Below, piece by piece: positions 55,494 to 64,000 of a stretch of DNA of 64,000 bases. Location: contig NZ_CP053826.1 of assembly GCF_013372125.1 (NCBI RefSeq), positions 124,001 to 188,000 on the forward strand, read 5' to 3'. The notes beneath the pieces are model-generated. The model did no database searches, was not told where the DNA came from, and saw only the letters and a list, made by a program, of their open reading frames with translations. Each line of letters starts with the position of its first letter. Position 1 is the stretch's first letter. Source of the DNA: Campylobacter curvus. Lineage in GTDB: Bacteria > Campylobacterota > Campylobacteria > Campylobacterales > Campylobacteraceae. A program made the translations under genes and the position numbers.

Positions 55494-56538
55494 ATGCAAA
55501 GTCTAAATAGCGATTATGTTCCGTCCTACTCAAATTCTTACGCTTCGTACAACACAAACAAAATAATCAAAGACATAAAAGAATCAAATTTCGAGTCAAA
55601 TCTAAATTCTGTCAGTAATGTAAAATCAGTCTATGACACTCCCACAAAATATGGCTTTAATGTTGATAGTAAAGGCTTTTTCGGAGCTGACTTTAATAAA
55701 GCAGCCGGCATCCCTCAAAATGTTAAAATTCATATAAAGACTATGGATATGGCAGTAGATTATGCCAGTAACGAAAAAACAGGACTTGAGTCGATAGAAG
55801 CTATCTCTAGAGCTTGGAAATTTTTTAAAGCCTATACGAACAATGCGATAGATCTAAGTGGAGATACCAATATAACTCAGGAGCAAATGCTTTCTATGCC
55901 GGCTGGCTATAGTCATGATGACAGTATATTTGGAAATTTAGTTAAAATTTATCAGACTAGAAATGATACGAGAGAACAAAACGATCTATTACAAATAGAA
56001 AATTTATCCGATGGAAGCATGAAAACTGGATTTTCATACGCTTTTGGAGTATCCTCGCCCGCTGATATAGAAAAGGGAAGCCTAGATATCATCCATAATG
56101 AAAAAAGAGGATATATAGAAGTCGTCGGACTAACCCAAAATAACGATCTTGATACGACTACCGTCGGAGAGTTATTTCATAATTTAATTATATTACGAAG
56201 CCACTACCTCTGAGGCTCACAAACAATCAGGATCTCTTAGCGTAACCCAGCAAGTAAAAAACTACTACGACTTCCTAAAAAGCGGTAAAAGCCTAGAGCA
56301 ATACATGAGCCAAAGCGATCCTGATTTTAGGACCAGGAAAATAGCCGCCTACACGGGAACTGACATCGATACTGCCGGTAGAGCGTTTGACGAGCTGCTT
56401 AAAATTTTAGACGAATACAGCAAGAAATTTTATGATTTGCATAAGAGGTTTATCGATGACTTTCTAGCAGGGAAAGAAAATGCTTTAAAGGCGGAGTTTC
56501 CGGCTAAAAATTTAGCCTTTGAAATTTCACACCTGTAA
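55494..56538 (+). pseudogene. Frameshifted gene of unknown function
   Basis: The frame opens at ATG 55494 behind AGGAGG and runs 239 codons to a stop at 56213. From about 56191 a second frame continues the protein: YYEATTSEAHKQSGSLSVTQ, then MSQSDPDFRTRKIAAYTGTD and a natural end at 56538. Dropping one base in the AATTATATTA run near 56190 joins the two into ~347 residues. The N-terminus is rich in Asn, Ser and Tyr (SYSNSYASYNTNKIIKD); the rest is mostly helical. I do not recognise the family. Composition is more AT-rich than neighbours. Sequencing error or phase-type slippage are alternatives to decay. Confidence 0.6.
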
Positions 56539-56556
56539 ATTTTAATGTAGATTTAG

Positions 56557-56591
56557 AATTTAGCCTGCAAATTCACTTTACAGGCTAAATT
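56557..56591. terminator. Bidirectional terminator between convergent genes
   Basis: Arms AATTTAGCCTG / CAGGCTAAATT are a perfect 11-base inverted repeat with a 13-base loop, placed between the plus-strand frameshifted gene and the minus-strand nifU. It can serve both directions; T-tails are short. Confidence 0.6.
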
Positions 56592-56596
56592 TCACG

Positions 56597-57589
56597 TCAT
56601 ACAGGCATCACCCTGATATGCGGGCTTAAATTCTCTTGAAGTACGTTTTCTATAGCGTATAGCGTTCCGCCGGCTCCACTCGCACAGCCTGAGCAGGCTC
56701 CCAGGTAGCGGATATAAACGTCGACATTTTGATCGTTGTCTTTTCTGATGTCTAAAATTTCGAGGTTACCACCGTCCATCATCAGCATCGGGCGGATCTC
56801 TTGATCTATTACGCTTTCGACCGCTTTTAGCTGCCCGACCAATGTCATCTCGTCAAAGCTTAGGTCGCTTAGGTTGTTACTAGCTTGTGCGTTGGCTTGG
56901 GCTTTTAGCCTCTCTTGCTCCATTTCAGCACGAGTATCGCGCAAGATATCGACTAGATAATACTCGCGTTTCTCGTGTCCGCCAGGGCGTACACAGGACT
57001 TACAAAATGCGCCGGCTTTGGTGTATTGCGTGATCTCTTCGACCGTGTGAAGGTCGTTTAGGCGGATGACCTCTTTTATCGTGCCTAGGCTCACGCGCGC
57101 ACACTCGCACACGATGATCTCGTCCTCAAAATGTTCAGGATCTACACCCTTGTAGCTCGCTGCGGCAGCCTTGATGACGTCATAGGCCATGACCGAGCAG
57201 TGCATCTTTTGCGGTGGGACAGCCGGAGTGTCGGGATTGTCGCGCATAGCTTTTTCGACGTCGATGTTAGTGATCTTGACTGCCTCGTCGACAGTTTTGC
57301 CGATACAAAGCTCGGCCATCGTATCGGAGCTGGCGATCGCAGTCCCGCAGCCAAAGCTCTTAAATTTCGCATCGATTATCGTGTCAGTCTTCTCATCGAC
57401 CAGCCAATAAAGCCTCACCGCATCGCCGCAGCTTTCTGCACCAAAGTCCGCTACGATGAGCTTTGCATTTGCCTTTTTAGCGTCCTCTTCGGTCAGCTCG
57501 CCCATAAATCTAGGATTATTCATCCTATCTTGCACTACCTGAGAGTATTCGTCCCAGATAGAGCCGCCTATCAAACTATTTTTTGCCAT
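56597..57589 (-). CDS. nifU: Iron-sulfur cluster scaffold NifU
   Basis: The 330-residue three-domain NifU: an IscU-like domain with Cys54, Cys81 and Cys131; a BFD-type [2Fe-2S] ferredoxin domain with Cys161, Cys163, Cys196 and Cys199; and the C-terminal NifU domain with CSGC (Cys299, Cys302). With NifS it is the main Fe-S assembly system in campylobacters, which lack ISC. It follows nifS by 85 bases. Confidence 0.96.
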   Translation of the reverse strand: MAKNSLIGGSIWDEYSQVVQDRMNNPRFMGELTEEDAKKANAKLIVADFGAESCGDAVRLYWLVDEKTDTIIDAKFKSFGCGTAIASSDTMAELCIGKTVDEAVKITNIDVEKAMRDNPDTPAVPPQKMHCSVMAYDVIKAAAASYKGVDPEHFEDEIIVCECARVSLGTIKEVIRLNDLHTVEEITQYTKAGAFCKSCVRPGGHEKREYYLVDILRDTRAEMEQERLKAQANAQASNNLSDLSFDEMTLVGQLKAVESVIDQEIRPMLMMDGGNLEILDIRKDNDQNVDVYIRYLGACSGCASGAGGTLYAIENVLQENLSPHIRVMPV

Positions 57590-57674
57590 TTTCTTCCTTT
57601 GCGGTTACGGTATTGTCTCGTGAGTATCTTTTAAATCTACCTCGCGATACCGCCACCTTTTCTTTTTCTAAAAT

Positions 57675-58874
<1,200 letters not shown>

Positions 58875-58880
58875 TTAATT

Positions 58881-58921
58881 AGGATAGATTTTATCCTTTT
58901 TATTTTTGATGGGATATTATA
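58881..58921 (-). promoter_or_regulatory. nifS promoter and leader palindrome
   Basis: On the minus strand GTTATAATATCC gives a perfect TATAAT (58916-58921) about 50 bases before the nifS start. Downstream of it, in the presumed leader, AGGATA/TATCCT (58881-58897, five-base loop) forms a perfect palindrome that could be an operator or a small hairpin. Confidence 0.45.
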
Positions 58922-59150
58922 ACAAATTTGATAAAAGATAGTTTAAATTTTTGGGCTAATTTTTTCAATTTCTACTAAATTTTGATAGTAAAAATATATT
59001 GAAATTCTTTATCAATATTTGAATTTATCGCTATCCAGGTGTTTTATTATAAAAAAGGGCTAAAAATATCTGAATATTAAAATTTTTTCTTAAGAAATTT
59101 TGTCTAAAAGCCTTAAAATTTTGATTTTTAAAATTTTAGTAAAAATTACT

Positions 59151-59220
59151 ATCTTAAATATATATCTTTATATGTATATAAAATCTTAACGATATATATG
59201 GTATCTTAACAATATAAAAA
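59151..59220. repeat. Three ATCTTAA direct repeats upstream of the TonB receptor
   Basis: ATCTTAA starts at 59151, 59183 and 59203. The last two are part of a 20-base direct repeat (ATCTTAACgATATA / ATCTTAACaATATA), two helical turns apart. Direct repeats upstream of a metallophore receptor are typical of AraC-type activator sites. The rest of the 398-base gap between nifS and the receptor is very AT-rich, with no gene and no clear Fur box by eye. Confidence 0.45.
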
Positions 59221-59296
59221 ATAAATTTTAAATATTTGCTAAGCAAACAAATCCTAAAATCACATGAAATTTACTTTACATTATCAAGGAGTTATC

Positions 59297-61501
59297 ATGA
59301 AAAAGTATATGGGGAGGGGTAGCAACCTACTTTCTATCGTGGCGTGTTGCGCGATATTTTTTGCCGTGAATGCCGGCGCGATAGAGGAGAAAAAGCTACA
59401 AGCCGTCGAGGTAAATAGCGCAGCCGATAGGATAAGTGAAAGCGGTATAGCAGAGGGAATTTTAAATAAATCTGTCGCCAGCGGCCCGCTCGCAGGCAAA
59501 AAGATACAAGACACGCCCTATCAGATAAATACCGTCTCAAGGCAGCTGATGGATAATCAAATGGCGCAGCAGCCGCAAGATTTGATAAAATTTTTCCCTT
59601 CGGCGCAGATCCAGTATCGCTTCGGTCCCGAGATAGGTCGCCCAGAGACTCGTGGCTTTCAAGCTGACGTTATAGGAAATATGCTTTGGGACGGCTTTTA
59701 TGTGCTTCCGATGACCTCGATACCGATGGCTATGTTTGAGAGCGTGCAGGTTCAAAACGGCCTAGCAGGCTCGCTTTACGGCGGTCAGGCGCCAAGCGGT
59801 ATATTTAGCTACACCAGAAAGCGCCCTGTGGAGCTGCAAAATATCATTTGGAGCGATTACAGCTCTCGCGAGCACCTAGGCATCGGCCTTGATACGTCTG
59901 ATAAATTTGAAAAGATCGGTTATCGCAGTGTATTTTACTACTCAAACGGTGAGAAGCAAACGAAACAAAGTAAGTATTCAAGAAGGCTTGCTAGTTTGGG
60001 ACTTGATTTTTATCTGACCGATGAGCTTACCTTGGAGACGAATTATAGTTATTTTCGTCACAAGATGTTTGGCATGCCCACTAGCTTTGCTATAAAATCG
60101 ACTAACGGAAATTTAAATTTTGCTATTCCAGACCCAGTCGAAAATACCGCTGCGGGACTTGGTCAGCCGTTCGCGGGAAGCGTGCTTACTACTCAAACCG
60201 CAAGCGCCAAATTTAAATACGCACCTAATGAAAAATGGTATTTCGAGGGTGGCTATCAGTGGCATTCGCCGGTTAGAAATATGAATACCGCACGAAATAC
60301 ATTTATAAATGCTAAAAGCGACTATACGGTAAGCTACAGCGAGCGAGACGGCGGAGTGCCAAACCCGGAGGTCAGAAGTTATTTCGTAAAGACTACGACG
60401 GATTTTGAGACAGCATGGATAAAGCATAACTTTGCCGCCGCGTTTAACGGCTATCGCCAAATTTCATATACCAGGCCAAACAGAGCAGGCTCAAACAACA
60501 ACATCGGCATGTCAAATCTATATGATCCTATCGTTTTGCCGGAGCCAAATTTAGCAAGAGGCGGTGGAGCTAAGCGAAAGAGCGGATACACTGATATGAA
60601 CAATGTCTCTGTCGTCGATGATATCGCATTCAACGATAAATTCAACCTTGTTTTGTCACTGTCAAAGTCATGGTTTAGCAGTGAAAGTATCAAAACAAAC
60701 GGCGATAAGGTCAAAAATTATTCGCAAAATGGTAACAGCTACGCGGCGAGCTTTATCTATAAACCCGTTGAAAATTTAAGCCTTTACGTTACATATGCCG
60801 ACAGTATCAGGGCTGGAAGCTCGTTTACATATCAAAGCACGCATCCGCTTTATCCTAATCAAACCGTTTATCTAAAGCCAAATCGTAGCAAACAATACGA
60901 GATCGGCGCAAAGGCAAGGGTAGGTGAGACCGATATTTCAACTGCGCTCTTTAAGATAGAGCGGCCGATAGCTTATGAGAGTGTCGGCAGTAGTGGGTAT
61001 TCGGAATTTGCCGAGCAGGGTAAGCAGGTAAATCAAGGATTTGAAATGACTGCCGGCGGTAAACTAACGCAAGATTTGGGTATTTTTGGCGGATTTATGC
61101 TACTTAATGCAAAACTAAAAGAGACCAAAAATGCATACGCGGAGAATAAAATAGTCATCGGCCAGCCAAAATTTCGCGCAAACGTCTTGTTTGATTACAC
61201 CGTGCCAAGTACGAACAAGCTCGCATTTAGCGCAAATTTCCACTATACAGGCAAAAAATACGCCGATGAGATCAATAATCACAGGGTGGATGGCTACTTC
61301 TTGACCGACCTTGGCGTAAGATACGTCACCAAGCAGTGGCTAGGCAAGGAGACGATTTTGAGATTTAACGTAAATAACGTTTTTAACGAGAAATACTGGG
61401 CTAGCTTGTATCCAAACAGCGTAGACGGGACTAGCAACTCGACTTGGTTTTTCCTGGGTCAAAGCAGGACATTTATGCTTTCAGCACAGGTCAAATTCTA
61501 A
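59297..61501 (+). CDS. TonB-dependent siderophore receptor
   Basis: A 734-residue outer-membrane receptor. The ATG at 59297 is preceded by AAGGAG and gives a signal peptide (LLSIVACCAIFFAVNAGA); an upstream ATG at 59264 has no binding site. The plug domain (about 50-180) contains QDTPYQINTVSRQLMDNQ and the barrel follows to the C-terminal aromatic residue in LSAQVKF. A receptor of the ferric-siderophore class; the ligand is unknown. It heads an operon-like run with a methyltransferase, a FecCD permease and an ATPase. Confidence 0.9.
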   Translation: MKKYMGRGSNLLSIVACCAIFFAVNAGAIEEKKLQAVEVNSAADRISESGIAEGILNKSVASGPLAGKKIQDTPYQINTVSRQLMDNQMAQQPQDLIKFFPSAQIQYRFGPEIGRPETRGFQADVIGNMLWDGFYVLPMTSIPMAMFESVQVQNGLAGSLYGGQAPSGIFSYTRKRPVELQNIIWSDYSSREHLGIGLDTSDKFEKIGYRSVFYYSNGEKQTKQSKYSRRLASLGLDFYLTDELTLETNYSYFRHKMFGMPTSFAIKSTNGNLNFAIPDPVENTAAGLGQPFAGSVLTTQTASAKFKYAPNEKWYFEGGYQWHSPVRNMNTARNTFINAKSDYTVSYSERDGGVPNPEVRSYFVKTTTDFETAWIKHNFAAAFNGYRQISYTRPNRAGSNNNIGMSNLYDPIVLPEPNLARGGGAKRKSGYTDMNNVSVVDDIAFNDKFNLVLSLSKSWFSSESIKTNGDKVKNYSQNGNSYAASFIYKPVENLSLYVTYADSIRAGSSFTYQSTHPLYPNQTVYLKPNRSKQYEIGAKARVGETDISTALFKIERPIAYESVGSSGYSEFAEQGKQVNQGFEMTAGGKLTQDLGIFGGFMLLNAKLKETKNAYAENKIVIGQPKFRANVLFDYTVPSTNKLAFSANFHYTGKKYADEINNHRVDGYFLTDLGVRYVTKQWLGKETILRFNVNNVFNEKYWASLYPNSVDGTSNSTWFFLGQSRTFMLSAQVKF

Positions 61502-61528
61502 GCAAATTTAGTCTAAATTTAGCCCATT

Positions 61529-61562
61529 CGGCAGTGGCTTAGCTGCTGCCGATCTAAATTTT
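61529..61562 (+). terminator. Hairpin between receptor and methyltransferase
   Basis: CGGCAG/CTGCCG arms (61529-61534 and 61546-61551) with an 11-base loop, followed by ATCTAAATTTTT. It could be an attenuating terminator that lowers expression of the downstream genes relative to the receptor. Confidence 0.5.
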
Positions 61563-61623
61563 TAAAGGTATTTGATGCTTTTAAAAATTTAGATCTTGGT
61601 TTGATCTATCATGGGAGAAAAAC

Positions 61624-62508
61624 ATGCAAGGACTACTAAACTGGGAGGCGATAAGAGAGCTTAGATTTGCCGATCTATCGGACGCAAACGGCAGGGTGAA
61701 CCGCATTAACTGGGACGATGTGGCGGATATGTATAACGAGATGGTAAAGCTTGAGCGCGACTTCACGCTAAAACAGGTCGAAATTTTGCCCGTCACGAGC
61801 GCAGATAGCGTCGCGGACATCGGCTGTGGCACGGGTAGGCTGAGCGTACCGATAGCGCGCATCGCAAAAAGCGTGACCGCCGTCGATGCGTTTGCTAAAA
61901 TGCTGCACCACTGCGAGGCAAACGCCAAGGAGGCGGGCGTGAAAAATATAAAATTCCTTAAAAAAAGTTGGCTCGATAGTGACGCGACGGAAGTTATCGG
62001 ACGCCACGACGTCGTCATCGCCTCGCGTTCGCTAGGGCTTGGCGACATCAAAAAGCTAAACAAGATCGCGCGAAAATTCGTCTGCCTGATCTGCTTTTTA
62101 GATGACGAGCCAAGCTTGCGGCAAATTCAGCTTGATCTGCTCGATGGCGTCGCGCAGGATGCACCAAAAACTAGCGGCAAAGACGCCGTCAAAAATGCTC
62201 GCCAAGATACGAGCAAAAATAATAGGATGTTTGGCTACAACGTCACTTTCAACATGCTTTACGACATGGGCGCAAACGTAAATGTCCGCGTACTGGACGA
62301 CGGCTACGAGGCGGTATTTGCGAGCAAGGAGGAGGCATACGCGCACTTTAAATTTGCAGGCGACGTGCCCGCTAAAAGGGAGAAAATTTACCGCGCAAAT
62401 GTAGATAAATATCTGCAAAAATTTGAGGGCGGATACCGATTTTTCCGACCGACCAAAAGCTACGTGATGTGGTGGGACGCGCGCGAGCTCGCTGACAGGG
62501 CGGGCTGA
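61624..62508 (+). CDS. Class I SAM-dependent methyltransferase in metallophore uptake operon
   Basis: A 294-residue methyltransferase with motif I VADIGCGTGRLSV at 63-75, an acidic end of strand beta-2 (VTAVDAFAKML) and a loop SLGLGDIKKLNKI. The C-terminal half (FEGGYRFFRPTKSYVMWWDA) is not recognised. No signal peptide, so cytoplasmic. It lies between the TonB receptor and the FecCD permease, 28 bases before the latter, so it may modify or dismantle the imported metallophore. The function is inferred from place only. Confidence 0.75.
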   Translation: MQGLLNWEAIRELRFADLSDANGRVNRINWDDVADMYNEMVKLERDFTLKQVEILPVTSADSVADIGCGTGRLSVPIARIAKSVTAVDAFAKMLHHCEANAKEAGVKNIKFLKKSWLDSDATEVIGRHDVVIASRSLGLGDIKKLNKIARKFVCLICFLDDEPSLRQIQLDLLDGVAQDAPKTSGKDAVKNARQDTSKNNRMFGYNVTFNMLYDMGANVNVRVLDDGYEAVFASKEEAYAHFKFAGDVPAKREKIYRANVDKYLQKFEGGYRFFRPTKSYVMWWDARELADRAG

Positions 62509-62536
62509 TAAATCGCCCAAATCAAAAAGGAAAATT

Positions 62537-63547
62537 TTGAACAACACAAAGATCATCATTTTACTCTGCGTGCTCGTCGTTATTTTCGCGTTTGCGTCGA
62601 TCGGCGCGGGCAGATACGGGCTAAATTTCACCCAGATAGCGCAAAATTTACAGACATTTTTCTTTGGCGGCGAGCCCGCAGACGCGCAGGCCTATACTAT
62701 CATCACGCAGATACGCTTGCCGCGCATACTTTTTGCCCTGCTCGTGGGGGCTGCGCTTGCCGCTAGCGGCGCGGTGTATCAAGGGCTCTTTCGCAACCCT
62801 CTCGTCTCGCCCGATATACTTGGCGTCAGCAGTGGTGCGGCGGTGGGAGCTAGCATCGCGATCATCTTGTCGCTGCCAAATTTTGGCGTGCAGGTCATGG
62901 CGTTTGCTTTTGGGCTGGGCGCGGTCGTGCTGGTCGTATTTCTAAGCTCGCTCATCGCAAAAGGTAAGATAAACGTGCTCGTGATGGTGCTTTGCGGCGT
63001 CGTGATCTCCTCGCTTTTTGGAGCGGCTAGCTCGCTGCTTAAATTTCTAGCTGATAGCGACGATAAGCTGCCTGAGATCACGTTTTGGCTCATGGGCAGC
63101 CTCGCTCGCACGGGCGGATACGCAAACGTCGCCTACCTGGCGTGCGTGGTCGCGCTTTGCTTCGTGCCGCTTTTTTTACTGCGCTGGCGGCTAAACATCC
63201 TGGCATTTGGCGAGGACGAGGCCAAGAGCATGGGTGTGAATGTGAAATTTTACAACTTCGTCATCATCTGCGCATCCACGCTTTTGACGGCTAGCTGCGT
63301 GGCGTTTTGTGGCATCGTGGGCTGGATAGGACTCGTGATCCCGCACATCGCGCGATTTGCGGTGGGAGCGGACTTTAAGACGCTACTACCAGTCTCGATG
63401 CTAGGCGGCGGGCTGTTTTTGCTCGTCGTCGATACCGCCGCACGTAGCATACTAGCCAGCGAAGTGCCTCTTGGCGTGCTCACATCGCTCGTTGGCGCAC
63501 CGGTCTTCATCTATCTGCTTTATCGTAGCAAAAAGGGCTGGCTGTGA
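62537..63547 (+). CDS. FecCD/BtuC-type ABC permease
   Basis: A 336-residue permease with about ten helices, starting with TTG after AAAAAGGAAAA. Characteristic stretches are LPRILFALLVGAALAASGAV, NPLVSPDILGVSSGAAVGAS and GWIGLVIPHIARFAVG. The family imports siderophores, heme or cobalamin from a periplasmic binding protein. Its stop overlaps the ATPase start (GTGA). Confidence 0.92.
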   Translation: MNNTKIIILLCVLVVIFAFASIGAGRYGLNFTQIAQNLQTFFFGGEPADAQAYTIITQIRLPRILFALLVGAALAASGAVYQGLFRNPLVSPDILGVSSGAAVGASIAIILSLPNFGVQVMAFAFGLGAVVLVVFLSSLIAKGKINVLVMVLCGVVISSLFGAASSLLKFLADSDDKLPEITFWLMGSLARTGGYANVAYLACVVALCFVPLFLLRWRLNILAFGEDEAKSMGVNVKFYNFVIICASTLLTASCVAFCGIVGWIGLVIPHIARFAVGADFKTLLPVSMLGGGLFLLVVDTAARSILASEVPLGVLTSLVGAPVFIYLLYRSKKGWL

Positions 63548-64000
63548 AATTTAAGATCCAAAATTTAAGCTGCGGATATGGTGAAAAGTGCGTTGTAGAG
63601 GGGTTTGACGCTGCGCTTGATGACGGCGAAATTTTATGCGTGCTGGGTGCGAACGGCATAGGCAAGACGACGCTTTTTAAGTCCGTTTTGGGCTTTTTAA
63701 AGCCCCTTGGCGGCAGCGTTTTTGCGGAGCATGAGCAGCTTCTTAGCCTTAGCGATAAAGAGCGCGCAAAGCTCGTTAGCTACGTGCCGCAAGCTCACAC
63801 GCCGCCGTTTCCTTTTAAAGTCATGGACGTCGTGATAATGGGCAGATCGCCGCACCTTGGGCTGTTTGAAAGCCCGTCAAAAAGGGACTTTGCTATCGCT
63901 GAGGCGACACTTCATAAGCTTGGTATGAGTGCGTTTAGGGATAAAATTTACACCGATCTAAGCGGCGGCGAGCGTCAAATGGTGCTCATCGCCAGAGCCC
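63544..64000 (+). CDS. FecE/FhuC-type ABC ATPase, 5' part
   Basis: The first 152 codons are in the window; the end lies outside. GTG start overlapping the permease stop. Walker A GANGIGKTTL near residue 33, Q-loop SYVPQAHTPPFPF near 80 and the signature LSGGERQ near 140 are present. It powers the FecCD permease upstream. A periplasmic binding protein gene should follow outside the window. Confidence 0.92.
   Translation, partial: MKFKIQNLSCGYGEKCVVEGFDAALDDGEILCVLGANGIGKTTLFKSVLGFLKPLGGSVFAEHEQLLSLSDKERAKLVSYVPQAHTPPFPFKVMDVVIMGRSPHLGLFESPSKRDFAIAEATLHKLGMSAFRDKIYTDLSGGERQMVLIARA

Overview
The window reads as chromosomal DNA of an epsilonproteobacterium, most likely one of the higher-GC, non-jejuni Campylobacter species (curvus/rectus/showae/concisus type). 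The evidence is a complete nuo operon in which nuoE and nuoF are replaced by two small unrelated genes, followed by the motor gene pflA; a CmeR-CmeABC efflux locus beside ccoG, rpsU, a UPF0323 lipoprotein, a glutathionylspermidine-synthase-like gene, a D-2-hydroxyacid dehydrogenase and yajQ; and the fliI-folE / tig-clpP-def neighbourhood. I cannot name the species from sequence alone.

Layout. 1-3.8 kb: end of a FadL-type porin, an acyl-CoA ligase and an AAA+ ATPase. 3.8-5.8 kb: SLAC1/TehA-type channel, a Crp/Fnr-family regulator and a DUF2892 mini-protein; the last two share an upstream inverted repeat. 5.9-16.4 kb: housekeeping genes (fliI, folE, tig, clpP, a degenerate GGDEF protein, def, comM, nnrDE, purN, terC-like). 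16.4-18.5 kb: MATE exporter, a decayed DNA-alkylation-repair gene and five tRNAs (Pro, His, Arg, Arg, Leu) behind one good promoter. 18.6-34.8 kb: a repeat element, then pflA and the 14-gene nuo operon, all on the minus strand.

34.9-41.4 kb is the accessory part. It holds a cyclic-peptide/siderophore-type ABC exporter, an exported alpha/beta hydrolase, and a GC-richer three-gene cassette (IroE/Fes-like esterase, stand-alone amino-acid adenylating enzyme, GNAT acetyltransferase). The cassette is bracketed by copies of an interspersed repeat. Four copies of this family lie in the window (A 18.6, B 37.7, C 41.0, D 41.2 kb). Copy D is a 192-bp element with near-perfect terminal inverted repeats and no coding capacity, so it looks like a MITE. 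The cassette with its flanking repeats is the best candidate here for something undescribed.

41.4-55.4 kb: radical-SAM HemN-like gene, yajQ, dehydrogenase, ATP-grasp enzyme, lipoprotein, HTH protein, rpsU, ccoG, then cmeR and cmeABC. The cmeR reading frame carries an in-frame TAA at codon 140, while its probable operator and a consensus promoter are intact, which suggests derepressed efflux. 55.4-56.6 kb: a frameshifted gene of unknown function whose ribosome binding site is buried in a 16-bp hairpin. 56.6-58.9 kb: nifS-nifU. 59.2-64 kb: an iron/metallophore uptake operon (TonB receptor, methyltransferase, FecCD permease, partial ATPase) running off the window, preceded by three direct repeats.
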